Source of the DNA: Leisingera methylohalidivorans DSM 14336 | Lineage (GTDB): Bacteria > Pseudomonadota > Alphaproteobacteria > Rhodobacterales > Rhodobacteraceae | DNA: 64,000 bases | Assembly (NCBI RefSeq): GCF_000511355.1 | Contig: NC_023135.1 | Location: 3,896,838 to 3,960,837, forward strand | Direction: 5' to 3' | Shown: in pieces, positions 18,919-27,110 of the stretch | Position numbering within the stretch: position 1 is the first letter of the stretch | Layout of the letters: each line of letters opens with the position of its first letter | Program-made: the position numbers and the translations under genes | The notes under the pieces: model-generated | What the model was told of the DNA's origin: nothing | Database searches by the model: none | Seen by the model: the letters and a program-made list of their open reading frames with translations, nothing else

Positions 18919-19508
18919 TACTTTTTCTCCTCTTCGGACTCTTCGGTCTCGATTTCGTCGAATGCGTCTTCTTTGAGCGTGCCGGCCTCTTTGCGCTGGC
19001 GCAGCATTTCCTTGATCAGATCATCGGTCAGAACAAGCTTGGCGTCGCTCAGCCAGTCAAACTTCAATCCGATTGTCACGGTCTCGCCCTGATCTTCAAT
19101 GTTGATCAGAACTTCGTCCCCTTCAGTTCCCGCCAGCTCGCCCTTAAAGCGGCGGCGGCCGCCAACCATCTCGGCGGTTTCCAGCTTGGCCTCGTAGCCT
19201 TCGAACATCTCGAAGTCCTTCATCCGCGTCAGCGGGCGGTCGATGCCGGGGCTCGACACTTCCAGCGCATAAGCGTCGATAAGCGGATCCTCAACGTCCA
19301 GCACGGCGCTTACCGCATTGGAGATATCAGCGCAGTCATCAACTTCGATACCGCCATCCGGCTTATCGGCCATGATCTGCAATGTGGTTGCCTTACCAGA
19401 CATCAGCCGGATCCGCACCAGCTCATAACCCAAGTCCTCGATCACCGGGGTGATGATCTCGGCCAGGCGCCGGTCGATGGCAGCTTTGGCAATCAGGTCG
19501 TTGGTCAT
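18918..19508 (-). CDS. rimP: Ribosome maturation factor RimP
   Basis: Needed for 30S subunit maturation. The 196 residues show the RimP core: [34 protein letters not shown] and [13 protein letters not shown], followed by the SH3-like C-terminal domain. The start [10 protein letters not shown] at 19508 is preferred because GGAGG lies at 19513-19517; the frame extends upstream into the leader hairpins. First gene of the operon; it overlaps nusA by one base (TAATG). Confidence 0.95.
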   Translation of the reverse strand: MTNDLIAKAAIDRRLAEIITPVIEDLGYELVRIRLMSGKATTLQIMADKPDGGIEVDDCADISNAVSAVLDVEDPLIDAYALEVSSPGIDRPLTRMKDFEMFEGYEAKLETAEMVGGRRRFKGELAGTEGDEVLINIEDQGETVTIGLKFDWLSDAKLVLTDDLIKEMLRQRKEAGTLKEDAFDEIETEESEEEKK

Positions 19509-19528
19509 CAGACCTCCACTTGGGGCTT

Positions 19529-19544
19529 GCAGGCAATGGCCTGC
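19529..19544 (-). promoter_or_regulatory. Second leader hairpin before rimP
   Basis: GCAGGC, 4-base loop, GCCTGC: a perfect 6-bp stem between the terminator-like hairpin and the rimP ribosome-binding site. It may be part of the leader control structure. Confidence 0.45.
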
Positions 19545-19550
19545 GGGCAC

Positions 19551-19574
19551 AAAAAAACGGGCGCGCGGCCCGTT
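19551..19574 (-). terminator. Terminator-like hairpin in the rimP-nusA leader (possible attenuator)
   Basis: On the minus strand: AACGGGC (19574-19568), 5-base loop, GCCCGTT (19562-19556), running into TTTTTTT. It lies about 45 bases before the rimP ATG and inside the transcript that would start at the promoter at 19630-19658. So it either attenuates the operon or ends a transcript from further upstream. Confidence 0.75.
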
Positions 19575-19629
19575 GAAATTCCCGGTGGAGCCTTAAACCA
19601 GAGGTTCAACGCGCCGCTGTTGTCAAAGG

Positions 19630-19658
19630 CATATAGGACGGTTCGCCCAAAACTGCAA
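19630..19658 (-). promoter_or_regulatory. Candidate sigma-70 promoter for the rimP operon
   Basis: Minus strand: TTGCAG (19658-19653), a 17-bp spacer, then TATATG (19635-19630). Good consensus fit and optimal spacing; a leader of about 115 bases is implied. Confidence 0.6.
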
Positions 19659-19746
19659 GAGGATCGTGCAGTACGCAAAACGGCTGACCGTCGGACTGCT
19701 ACCCCAGCTTGCCCTGAAGATCAGCCGCAACCCCAACCACGACCCC

Positions 19747-20443
19747 CTAATCCTGGCTGCTAATCACCAGATAAACAATGCCTTCACTGACCCAAGTGGC
19801 AGCGGCCATGCCAGCCAGAACCTCGCTTGCACCGCCTTGCCGGCGCCGGCGGAACAGGTGACGCAAAAGGCGACCGGTACGCCGTCCGGGTCTAGATATG
19901 CCATTTGCAATAGGGGTTTGCCATTGAAACCGAGCAGCTGGGCGCATTTGAATTCCAGCCTCTTGGCAGATTGTGCAGGAGACGGGTCGACGCTCTGGCC
20001 GCTGGAAAATCCGGCCAGAACTTCGGCCGTCACTCCGGTCGACTGCCCGGCATTCACCACTGCGTAAATGATGCAGAACGACTGGTGGAAAACCACGACC
20101 GCCTCCCAGTCCGGCGCCTTTTGCGGCTGGGGTCCCCTGCAGTATGTAATTGGAAAGAACTCCCCGGCCGGCAGCCATCCCCTTTCCGGCAACCAGCTGC
20201 CGCAAGGCACAGACGGGGCGGGATGAGAGAATCAGCCTTACGCCATCGGCGAGGCACCCAGTGCCGCGGCGGATAAGACGGCCCGCAACGCAGCCACCGA
20301 ATTGTCAGTATCTGTGAACACTGCGCCAAAGCCGCATCCTAGTTCAGCGCAACCATGACCCGGCTGAGAAGGGCAGTGTCCGCCTCTCCGTCCATGCAGG
20401 CCATCAGCTCTACATCGGTGAATGCCAATTGCGCTTGTTTCAT
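19747..20443 (-). pseudogene. Decayed anti-sigma factor gene
   Basis: Pieces of one protein lie in order but in different frames. From ATG 20443 comes an anti-sigma N-terminus (FTDVELMACMDGEADTALLSRVMVALN), then an in-frame TAG at about 20339-20341. A shifted frame continues (FTDTDNSVAALRAVLSAAALGA). Another frame gives the typical C-terminal domain (CAQLLGFNGKPLLQMAYLDPDGVPVAFCV), and a last shift gives GMAAATWVSEGIVYLVIS ending at 19747. The order and motifs match transmembrane or soluble anti-sigma factors encoded next to ECF sigma genes. At least one stop and two or three frameshifts make it non-functional as read. Confidence 0.7.
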
Positions 20444-20680
20444 CTTCCCATCTCCGTTTCCGCCAACTTTCCGGCAATCTACCTGCGGGCGGCCGCCAGT
20501 CTGCTCATCACCATGCCAATGGCGATATTCAGGGCTTCCTCCACCTCCTTTCAGGCAAAGTCCCGGTCATACAGGCGCAGAGCTGTGAGCCGCTGACTGT
20601 CAGGCAACTCGTCTACCTTAGAAAACACCTGACGAGCATAAGTTTTCGTTTCCGTGTCTACCCGTCCCAGCCAACTGGCA
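20440..20680 (-). pseudogene. Decayed ECF sigma factor, region 4 remnant
   Basis: One minus-strand frame gives a sigma-4-like helix-turn-helix: KVDELPDSQRLTALRLY, then an in-frame TGA, KEVEEALNIAIGMVMSRLAAARR, then an in-frame TAG, and IAGKLAETEMG ending in a TGA that overlaps the ATG of the anti-sigma remnant (ATGA). This is the usual sigma/anti-sigma gene arrangement. The region 2 half was not recognised upstream (20681-20909), so it may be deleted or too diverged. Confidence 0.65.
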
Positions 20681-20909
20681 TCATCGGCACTGGTTGCTCC
20701 GCGGCAGATGGGTTCAAGTATTTCGGCACCTCATAGAATGCCAGCCTACCCCAATACGAAAACCAGCTCGCTTCCTTTCCATCACATTCCAAGAGAGCGG
20801 CGCGCGGCAACCGCATGAATTGCAGTGGCTGAAGAAAAGATAGCGTATCCAAAGCGTTATTGCCTGCATGCTTCAAGATAGCTGCAACGTCAGAATTGAG
20901 GATAGCCGG

Positions 20910-21755
20910 TCAGGTCAACCACCAGCGCTCGGCAATGCGCCCGTCATCCAGTGGTCCGCGCCGTCCTACAGTACGCGGAATACCGACATTTCGCCGAGCG
21001 GCCAGGGCCATGTCGCTGGAAGAGGGGTGATACAAGAACGCGCCGCGCTTCAGCAGCCCGCGCGGTTCCGGGAGCGCAGCCACATCAACATAACCGTCGC
21101 GCAGGGCCTCGGCCCGGATTTCCGCATCAGGGATCACAATGATCTCCACGGTCTGCGCCCAGCCTGCTGTGCCAGACTTATAGTGATGCTCAACGCTGCA
21201 AGCTCGGAAATGACGGCCTTCCTGGGCGCGTTCCACTTTGTAGCATCCAGTGCCAATCGCATCGGACAACGGCACAGGCAGTTCTCCGCCAGGTGCAACA
21301 ATCTGATCGGCGCCGGCGAGCAGATAAGGCAAATGCGGATTGGTTTGGGTCAGCTCAATCAGCAGCTGACGACTGCCCAGCGCGGTGATCGCTTGTACCT
21401 CAGCACCGGCAATACCCTGTGTTGCAAGCGAGGCTGCCGCATCCTCTGCCGCGAAAAGCGTACCGTCATGAAACGTCACCCCCGCGCGCAAATCGAAGGT
21501 CCAGGTCTTCGCATCCTGCGTCGAATGCCAGCCTGTGGCCAGTTCACCGCGCAGCAGTCCATCGGAGGCGATTTCAGTCAGCGTGTCATAGACTGCACCG
21601 CGGACGGCCTGTTCCAGCATCCCGCCTTCGCGCGGAACGGCAAGGCGCAAAACGCCGCCGGCCTTCGGAGATGCATTGACCGATCCGCCTGCTGCCGCCA
21701 GCAAAGCAGCAGCTGCACCCGATGTGAACAGCGCGCGGCGGTCTATGCGCGTCAT
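20910..21755 (-). CDS. Short peptide/nickel-type (SBP_bac_5) substrate-binding protein
   Basis: 281 residues with a twin-arginine-like signal (DRRALFTSGAAAALLAAAG). The next part matches the family 5 binding-protein N-terminal lobe (GGVLRLAVPREGGM, YDTLTEIASDGLLRGELATGWHS, TWTFDLRAGVTFHDGTLF). Family members usually have about 500 residues; here the second lobe is missing, although the frame ends neatly (PLDDGRIAERWW). It could be a natural short form or a truncated gene; no permease or ATPase is adjacent. It overlaps the prolyl aminopeptidase gene by 4 bp (ATGA), so the two are likely co-transcribed. Confidence 0.72.
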   Translation of the reverse strand: MTRIDRRALFTSGAAAALLAAAGGSVNASPKAGGVLRLAVPREGGMLEQAVRGAVYDTLTEIASDGLLRGELATGWHSTQDAKTWTFDLRAGVTFHDGTLFAAEDAAASLATQGIAGAEVQAITALGSRQLLIELTQTNPHLPYLLAGADQIVAPGGELPVPLSDAIGTGCYKVERAQEGRHFRACSVEHHYKSGTAGWAQTVEIIVIPDAEIRAEALRDGYVDVAALPEPRGLLKRGAFLYHPSSSDMALAARRNVGIPRTVGRRGPLDDGRIAERWWLT

Positions 21756-22732
21756 GGCACAAGTTCTCCTGCAATCCGGTCCATCGCCCGGACCAGCTCA
21801 GCGCTGATTCCCGGTTCTGACAAAGCATGGCCGGCATTGCGCACCATCTTCAACTCCGCATTCGGCCACAGCTCATTCAGGCGCCAGGCAGAAGACGGCG
21901 GGCAGATCATATCGTAACGGCCCTGCACGATGACCCCGGGAATATGAGAGATCCGGCCCATATTAGCGAAGATCTGGCCATCGTAATCGAGGAAACCGCC
22001 ATTGATGAAATAGTGGTTCTCCAGCCGGGCAAACGCACGGGCGTAATCTCCGGGGCTTTCTCCGCTCTGGCCGTTGGAATGCACCGAAGCCAGCGCGTTC
22101 TCCCATGCGGACCAGGAGCGGCCGTAACGCACTTCCTCTTCCAGATCGCCGGAAAACAACCGCTTGTGATAGGCGGCGATCATGTCGCTGCGCTCCGCAT
22201 CCGGGATCAGAGAAACGAATTTGGCCCAGGTTTCGGGCCAGAATTTGCCAGCGCCGCCGCCATAGAACCAATCCAGCTCAGCCCTGGTCATCAGGAACAC
22301 GCCGCGCAGGATGATTTGCTGGACCCGGCCGGGGTGGGTCTGAGCGTATATCAGCGCCAGTGTCGCCCCCCAGCTGCCGCCGAACAGGATCCAGGACTCG
22401 ATGCCGAGCTGACTTCGAATCAGTTCCATATCGGCAACCAGATGCCAGGTGGTGTTGTCCTCACAGGACGCATAGGGGCGCGAGCGGCCGCAGCCGCGCT
22501 GGTCGAACAGGATGATTCGGTACACAAGCGGATCAAAATACCGCCGCATCGCCGGACTGCTGCCGCCGCCAGGGCCGCCATGGCACACGATCACGGGAAT
22601 ACCATTAGGATTGCCGGTTTGCTCGGCATATATTCGGTGGCCCTGGCCCGCGTCGATCATGCGCTGGTCAAAGGGCTCGACCGGCGGATAAAGATAATGC
22701 ACAGCGCGCTTTTGGTCCGGGTATCTATCCAT
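21752..22732 (-). CDS. pip: Proline iminopeptidase (prolyl aminopeptidase)
   Basis: Alpha/beta-hydrolase that removes N-terminal proline from peptides. The 326 residues show the oxyanion motif [10 protein letters not shown], the nucleophile elbow [10 protein letters not shown], and the catalytic His near the end ([10 protein letters not shown]). FDQRGCGRS is also characteristic. Cytoplasmic, no signal peptide. It is upstream of and overlapping a peptide-binding-like gene, a context fitting peptide use. Divergent from ubiG. Confidence 0.93.
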   Translation of the reverse strand: MDRYPDQKRAVHYLYPPVEPFDQRMIDAGQGHRIYAEQTGNPNGIPVIVCHGGPGGGSSPAMRRYFDPLVYRIILFDQRGCGRSRPYASCEDNTTWHLVADMELIRSQLGIESWILFGGSWGATLALIYAQTHPGRVQQIILRGVFLMTRAELDWFYGGGAGKFWPETWAKFVSLIPDAERSDMIAAYHKRLFSGDLEEEVRYGRSWSAWENALASVHSNGQSGESPGDYARAFARLENHYFINGGFLDYDGQIFANMGRISHIPGVIVQGRYDMICPPSSAWRLNELWPNAELKMVRNAGHALSEPGISAELVRAMDRIAGELVP

Positions 22733-22782
22733 TACTGACCTTAGTGAAACGTCAGACTACAAAAGAGCACACGGAGACAGGA

Positions 22783-23529
22783 ATGCAAGCGCCTCAATCC
22801 ACGGTCGACCCTGCCGAAATCGCAAAATTCGAAGCGATGGCGGCAGAGTGGTGGGATCCGAACGGCAAGTTCAAGCCTTTGCACATGCTGAACCCGTGCC
22901 GACTTGATTATATTACCCGTCAGATCGCCGGGCAATTCGCCCGCGACCTGACGTCACAGCACCCGTTCAAGGGGCTGCGGCTGCTGGATATCGGATGTGG
23001 CGGCGGGCTGCTTAGCGAGCCCATGGCGCGGTTGGGTGCAACAGTTGTTGGCGCCGATGCCGCAGAAGGCAACCTGCCGGTCGCCCGCATTCATGCCGAA
23101 CAGTCCGGGCTGGAGATTGACTACCGCCACACCACCGCCGAAGCGCTGGCCGAGGCCGGTGAGCAATTCGACGTGGTGCTCAACATGGAAGTGGTGGAAC
23201 ATGTTGCCGACCCGGTCAGCTATCTGACGGCGACGCAGCTGCTGCTGAAACCCGGCGGGCTGGAGATCTGCTCGACCCTCAACCGCAACCCCAAAAGCTT
23301 TGCCATGGCCATTATCGGGGCTGAGGTGATCATGCGCTGGCTGCCGCGTGGCACCCATGAATGGTCTAAGTTCATTACCCCGGACGAGCTGTTCGAGCTG
23401 CTGCGCAAAGCCGGGCTGAAGCCGGTGGACCGCAAGGGGTTCGTGTTCAATCCGATCACTTGGAACTGGTCCATCTCCGAACGCGATTTGTCGGTAAACT
23501 ATGTGACCGCCAGCGTAAAACCGGGCTGA
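22783..23529 (+). CDS. ubiG: Ubiquinone biosynthesis O-methyltransferase UbiG
   Basis: SAM-dependent methyltransferase making two O-methylations in ubiquinone synthesis. 248 residues; N-terminal [20 protein letters not shown] and SAM motif [20 protein letters not shown] are diagnostic. The start at 22783 ([10 protein letters not shown]) is chosen for GGAGACAGG just upstream; an earlier ATG at 22744 lacks one. Divergent from the aminopeptidase. Confidence 0.95.
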   Translation: MQAPQSTVDPAEIAKFEAMAAEWWDPNGKFKPLHMLNPCRLDYITRQIAGQFARDLTSQHPFKGLRLLDIGCGGGLLSEPMARLGATVVGADAAEGNLPVARIHAEQSGLEIDYRHTTAEALAEAGEQFDVVLNMEVVEHVADPVSYLTATQLLLKPGGLEICSTLNRNPKSFAMAIIGAEVIMRWLPRGTHEWSKFITPDELFELLRKAGLKPVDRKGFVFNPITWNWSISERDLSVNYVTASVKPG

Positions 23530-23589
23530 GGGTGCCCTCGCCGGCCGGTTTCAGCTGCCGCTTATCCTAAAGGATAGGTGGTAATCCTT

Positions 23590-23751
23590 ATGCTCTCTTT
23601 AGCCATCGCGCCTCGCTTGGTATTTGTAACGAGCGGACTTGGAGTATTTTTCTTAGCCGCGATTGGGCACAAGCTAAAAACCTATCGGATGCTTGCGGGC
23701 GTCGCTGAAGGGGGCTGCCCATTGGTTGTACGATCGCCATTCACGGCATGA
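23590..23751 (+). CDS. Small membrane protein, possible MauE/DoxX-like fragment
   Basis: 53 codons with a single hydrophobic helix (RLVFVTSGLGVFFLAAIG) followed by HKLKTYRMLAGVAEGG. The motif resembles the first helix and following HKL segment of MauE-like membrane proteins, which are much longer, so this may be a fragment or a small protein. AGGTGG lies before the ATG and a good terminator follows directly. Weak assignment. Confidence 0.4.
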   Translation: MLSLAIAPRLVFVTSGLGVFFLAAIGHKLKTYRMLAGVAEGGCPLVVRSPFTA

Positions 23752-23760
23752 TGGGGAAGA

Positions 23761-23790
23761 GGGGCGTCTGTTTGCAGGCGTCCCTTTTTT
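23761..23790 (+). terminator. Rho-independent terminator
   Basis: GGGGCGTCTG, loop TTTG, CAGGCGTCCC (10 pairs counting two G-U), then six T residues. Placed to end ubiG and/or the small ORF at 23590. Confidence 0.85.
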
Positions 23791-23815
23791 ACGCCGAGAA
23801 AATGACGGCTTGGAT

Positions 23816-24256
23816 TCAGCCGCTTTCTTCCAGCTTGCCGCGCAGTTCGCGCAAAATAGGCAAGGTCGCCCGGACACGATCGCTCCCTAATTCACCCACA
23901 ACTTCCGAGATCACCGGTATGATCCCGGCCAGCGCCGCGTCACGGGCCTGCTTGCCAGCCGGGCTGATCGCCACCATTTTGCGCCGTGCATCGTCCCAAT
24001 CGGGGCGGACATGGATGTATCCCGCAACTTCCAGCTTGCTCAGCGTGTTTGTCATCGCCCCGCGGGTCACGTGAAACGCTTTGGCCAGCTGCGCGGGCGA
24101 GCGTTCCAGCCCGGCCCGAGCCAAGTGGTTCAGCACCGAGAAATGCGACAGTTCCATCCCTTTGGGCAGCACTTTGCTGAGACGTGACCGCGCCAGCTGG
24201 TCAGCCATAAGAATTTCGCTGAACAGCGATACCGCCAGGGAATGGGTTTCATCCAT
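23816..24256 (-). CDS. MarR family transcriptional regulator
   Basis: 146 residues with the MarR winged helix (about 45-110): LSHFSVLNHLARAG, PAQLAKAFHVTRGAMTNTLSKLEVAGYI, wing VRPDWDDARRKMVAISPAG. Likely a dimeric DNA-binding repressor; the ligand and targets are unknown. Its ATG overlaps the upstream amidase stop (TGATG), so it is the last gene of the comF-grxC-amidase operon. Confidence 0.9.
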   Translation of the reverse strand: MDETHSLAVSLFSEILMADQLARSRLSKVLPKGMELSHFSVLNHLARAGLERSPAQLAKAFHVTRGAMTNTLSKLEVAGYIHVRPDWDDARRKMVAISPAGKQARDAALAGIIPVISEVVGELGSDRVRATLPILRELRGKLEESG

Positions 24257-25086
24257 CAGGGTTCGTCAAACTCCCGGTCGTGTGTCAAGGACGGCACGCG
24301 TTTGCGCGCTTCTGCCACTTTTTGAAGATCGAGATCAACGAAAGTCACGCCGGGCTCTTGGCCCGCATCGGCCAGCACCTCGCCCCAAGGGGCCACAGCC
24401 AACGAATGGCCATAGGTCTTACGGCTGGGCCCGCGGGAGGCCGGGTGCTGGCCGGTCTGCGCCGGGGCCAGCACGAAGCAGCCGGTTTCGATCGCCCGCG
24501 CACGCAGCAGCGAATGCCAATGCGCCGCGCCCGTAACATAGGAAAACGCTGCCGGCGCTGTGAGAATCTGCGCACCTCCCTTGGCCAAGGCCCGGTGCAG
24601 ATGCGGAAAGCGTACGTCATAACAGATCGTCATGCCGATACTGGCGAAAGGTGTTTCTGCCACAATCGCCTTTGTACCCGGGCGGTAGCCATCGGATTCG
24701 CGGTAAGTTTCCTCGGGGGTGACCTCCACGTCGAACATGTGGATCTTATCATAGCGGGCTTTTATTTCACCTTTTGGGGAAATCAGAAATTGCCGGTTGG
24801 CGAAACGCCCGTCCTCATCGTGGGTCTTGATCCCCAGCGAACCCAGCAGCAGCCACACCCCATGTTTCGCGGCCTCGTTACGCAAGGTTGCGAGGATCGT
24901 GTCGTCTTCTTCATGGCAAAGCATAGCATTCTGGTGCGTCCGGCTGCCGGAAAGGCAATTGGTGACCTCCGGCGTAAGCACGAACCCTGCCCCGCCGCGC
25001 ACAGCCTCAGCCATCATCGTTTTCACCGTTTCCAGGTTTTCAGCCGGGATGTCGGTGGACGTCATCTGAATCAGAGCTGCACGCAT
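24256..25086 (-). CDS. Carbon-nitrogen hydrolase (nitrilase superfamily)
   Basis: 276 residues with the nitrilase triad: Glu in VLTPEVTN, Lys in RYDKIHMFDV, Cys in TICYDVRFPHLH. The Nit1/NIT2-like context (RESDGYRPG; VTGAAHWHSLLRARAIE) suggests an amidase that repairs deaminated glutathione or acts as omega-amidase; Nit1-like is favoured because a glutaredoxin is the next gene upstream. Substrate not proven. It overlaps marR and lies 15 bp downstream of grxC. Confidence 0.88.
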   Translation of the reverse strand: MRAALIQMTSTDIPAENLETVKTMMAEAVRGGAGFVLTPEVTNCLSGSRTHQNAMLCHEEDDTILATLRNEAAKHGVWLLLGSLGIKTHDEDGRFANRQFLISPKGEIKARYDKIHMFDVEVTPEETYRESDGYRPGTKAIVAETPFASIGMTICYDVRFPHLHRALAKGGAQILTAPAAFSYVTGAAHWHSLLRARAIETGCFVLAPAQTGQHPASRGPSRKTYGHSLAVAPWGEVLADAGQEPGVTFVDLDLQKVAEARKRVPSLTHDREFDEP

Positions 25087-25101
25087 TCTGTCTCTCCCAG
25101 T

Positions 25102-25359
25102 TCAGGCCGCCAACAGCGGGTCGAGCTTGCCCGCCTGCTCCAGCGCATAAAGCTCATCACAGCCGCCGATATGGGTTTCGCCGATAAAAATCTGCGGAAC
25201 CGTGCGACCGCCATTGGCGCGCTGAATCATCTCTGCCTTGCGATCCGGCTGCGCCAGAACGTTGATTTCCGAAAAGGTAACACCCTTCTGGTTCAGCAGA
25301 CGCTTGGCCGCGTGGCAAAATCCGCACAGCGGCGAGGTGTAGATTTCAACGGTTTTCAT
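25102..25359 (-). CDS. grxC: Glutaredoxin 3
   Basis: 85 residues, a single thioredoxin fold. The active site is CGFC (SPLCGFCHAAKRLL) rather than the usual CPYC; TVPQIFIGETHIGGCDEL supplies the cis-proline and glutathione-binding region. It reduces disulfides and glutathione adducts. In an operon between comF and the nitrilase-family gene. Confidence 0.92.
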   Translation of the reverse strand: MKTVEIYTSPLCGFCHAAKRLLNQKGVTFSEINVLAQPDRKAEMIQRANGGRTVPQIFIGETHIGGCDELYALEQAGKLDPLLAA

Positions 25360-25441
25360 TCAGGACCCCATGATCAGATTTGGAAGGTTGTGGAGGAATT
25401 GGGCATTCATTGCAACAATTGCCAGAGGCGGGCGGGCCGCT

Positions 25442-26170
25442 TCACGCTTGCGTGACACGGGCCAGCACCGCAACACGCACTTCTGATGCTCCGGCTTGCA
25501 GGCATGCATCAGTACAAGCGCTGAGGGTGGCGCCGGAGGTCATCACGTCATCCACGATCAGAACCGTGCGCCCTTTGATCCGCTCTTTCCGGCTCGGGTG
25601 CGCTGCAATTGCAGCGCACAAATGCTTAAAACGCTGGTCCCGCGTCTTGCCTTCGAGTGCGGGGGTCCGCCGGAACCTGCTCAGCAAGTCCGGGCAATGT
25701 TCCAGTTCCGTGCGCTTCGCCACTGAACCAGCTAGCAAGGCGGATTGATTGTACTTACGCTTCAGCAGCCGGGTCCAATGCAGCGGTACTGGGCATATCA
25801 GAGGATTATCCCCCAGCAACGGCTGCACAGCCCGCTCCATCCATGCAGCGGCCATGTACGCAATTTCCGTCCTGTCGCCATGTTTTAGTGCCAGAACCAG
25901 CTTGCGGCCCTGCCCCTCATAAAGCAGCGCGGATCGCCCTCGGCTCCAAGGACGTGGATAGCGCAGGCAGCTGTCGCATTCCAAGCGGAAGCCGTCCGCC
26001 TCGCCCGGCAATGGGGCGCCGCAGCCCTCGCAGACCGTGCCGCTAATGAAATACATCTCGGCCCAGCAGGAACCGCACAGGCCAAAGTCGCTGCCAACCA
26101 GCCCTCCGCAGCTCATGCATTGCGGCGGGTATATCAATGAAACTGCGGTTTGAATCCCACCCAACAGCAT
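25442..26170 (-). CDS. comF: ComF family phosphoribosyltransferase-like protein
   Basis: 242 residues. An N-terminal zinc-ribbon-like part with paired cysteines (CMSCGG, CGSCW, CEGCGAP, CDSCLRY; about 18-75) and a C-terminal PRTase motif VLIVDDVMTSGATLSAC. ComF is needed for DNA uptake in naturally competent bacteria; in alphaproteobacteria the role is often unclear. A good GGGAG lies 8 bp before ATG 26170. The divergent methyltransferase starts only 13 bp away. Confidence 0.9.
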   Translation of the reverse strand: MLLGGIQTAVSLIYPPQCMSCGGLVGSDFGLCGSCWAEMYFISGTVCEGCGAPLPGEADGFRLECDSCLRYPRPWSRGRSALLYEGQGRKLVLALKHGDRTEIAYMAAAWMERAVQPLLGDNPLICPVPLHWTRLLKRKYNQSALLAGSVAKRTELEHCPDLLSRFRRTPALEGKTRDQRFKHLCAAIAAHPSRKERIKGRTVLIVDDVMTSGATLSACTDACLQAGASEVRVAVLARVTQA

Positions 26171-26183
26171 CTAAATAGCTCCC

Positions 26184-27005
26184 ATGACACAAGCACCTGC
26201 ACAGCTTTTCGACCGTCGCACCCTGGCGGCCCGCCGCGCACGCCGGCGTCCGGACGCCCTGTTTCTGCACCAGATGGCGCGGGATGAGGCCGAGGATCGC
26301 CTGAGCATGGTTAATAGACGCTTTACAACGCCCGCCGTTGTCTGCCCCTTCCCGGAGGTCTGGGAGGGATTTCTACCCGGTGCCGCAGTGGTTCCTGATG
26401 ACGATGTGCTGACGCTGGAAGAAGGCGCGCATGATGTGTTGATCCACGCCATGTGCCTGCATTGGGCCAATGACCCGGTAGGCCAGCTGATCCAGTGCCG
26501 TCGTGCGCTAAAAGAGGACGGTCTGCTGCTGGTTGTCATGCTTGGCGGCCATACCTTGCAAGAATTGCGCGCAGCCATGGCCGAAGCAGAGACCGTGGTG
26601 ATGGGAGGCCTTTCACCGCGCGTTGCGCCGATGGGGGAAATCCGCGACCTGGGCGGTTTACTGCAGCGGGCGGGTTTTGCTCTGCCGGTAGCAGACCTGG
26701 TACCGCTGACCGCCGAATACCGCAACCTCACCCATCTGATCCACGACCTGCGCGGTATGGGAGAGACCAACGCCCTTGCCCAACGGCTGAAAAACCCGGC
26801 GCCTCGCGCCCTGTTTGAGCTCGCCGATCATATCTATCAGAAACATTTTGCCAACCTAGAAGGCCGGCTGCCCGCAACGTTCGAATTGGTCTGCCTGACC
26901 GGCTGGTCGCCGTCGGACAACCAGCAGAAGCCCTTGCGCCCCGGCTCTGCACGGATGCGCCTCGCCGATGCGTTGAGAGTACCGGAAACCAAACTCAAGC
27001 CCTGA
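26184..27005 (+). CDS. SAM methyltransferase-like protein (BioC / NDUFAF5 type)
   Basis: 273 residues. The opening LFDRRTLAARRARR and later HAMCLHWANDPVGQLIQCRRALKEDGLLL with GGHTLQELRAA match the NDUFAF5/BioC branch. The usual glycine-rich SAM motif I is not evident, so the catalytic ability is uncertain. NDUFAF5 homologues modify complex I. No ribosome-binding site is visible before ATG 26184 and only 13 bp separate it from comF, so it may have a very short leader. Next gene is hemH. Confidence 0.8.
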   Translation: MTQAPAQLFDRRTLAARRARRRPDALFLHQMARDEAEDRLSMVNRRFTTPAVVCPFPEVWEGFLPGAAVVPDDDVLTLEEGAHDVLIHAMCLHWANDPVGQLIQCRRALKEDGLLLVVMLGGHTLQELRAAMAEAETVVMGGLSPRVAPMGEIRDLGGLLQRAGFALPVADLVPLTAEYRNLTHLIHDLRGMGETNALAQRLKNPAPRALFELADHIYQKHFANLEGRLPATFELVCLTGWSPSDNQQKPLRPGSARMRLADALRVPETKLKP

Positions 27006-27110
27006 TAAATGTTCGCTATGGCTGCACCAATGTGATCCAATTGGCCTTCTGTGCGTAAAGACAGTAATTTCCCGCCAACCACCAATTTCTCAGCCCCACA
27101 GGACCTGCCC

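Noticed and set aside
20681..20909. Possible sigma region 2 upstream of the ECF remnant
   Set aside because: Frames were read, but no sigma-2 motif was recognised, so no feature is claimed.
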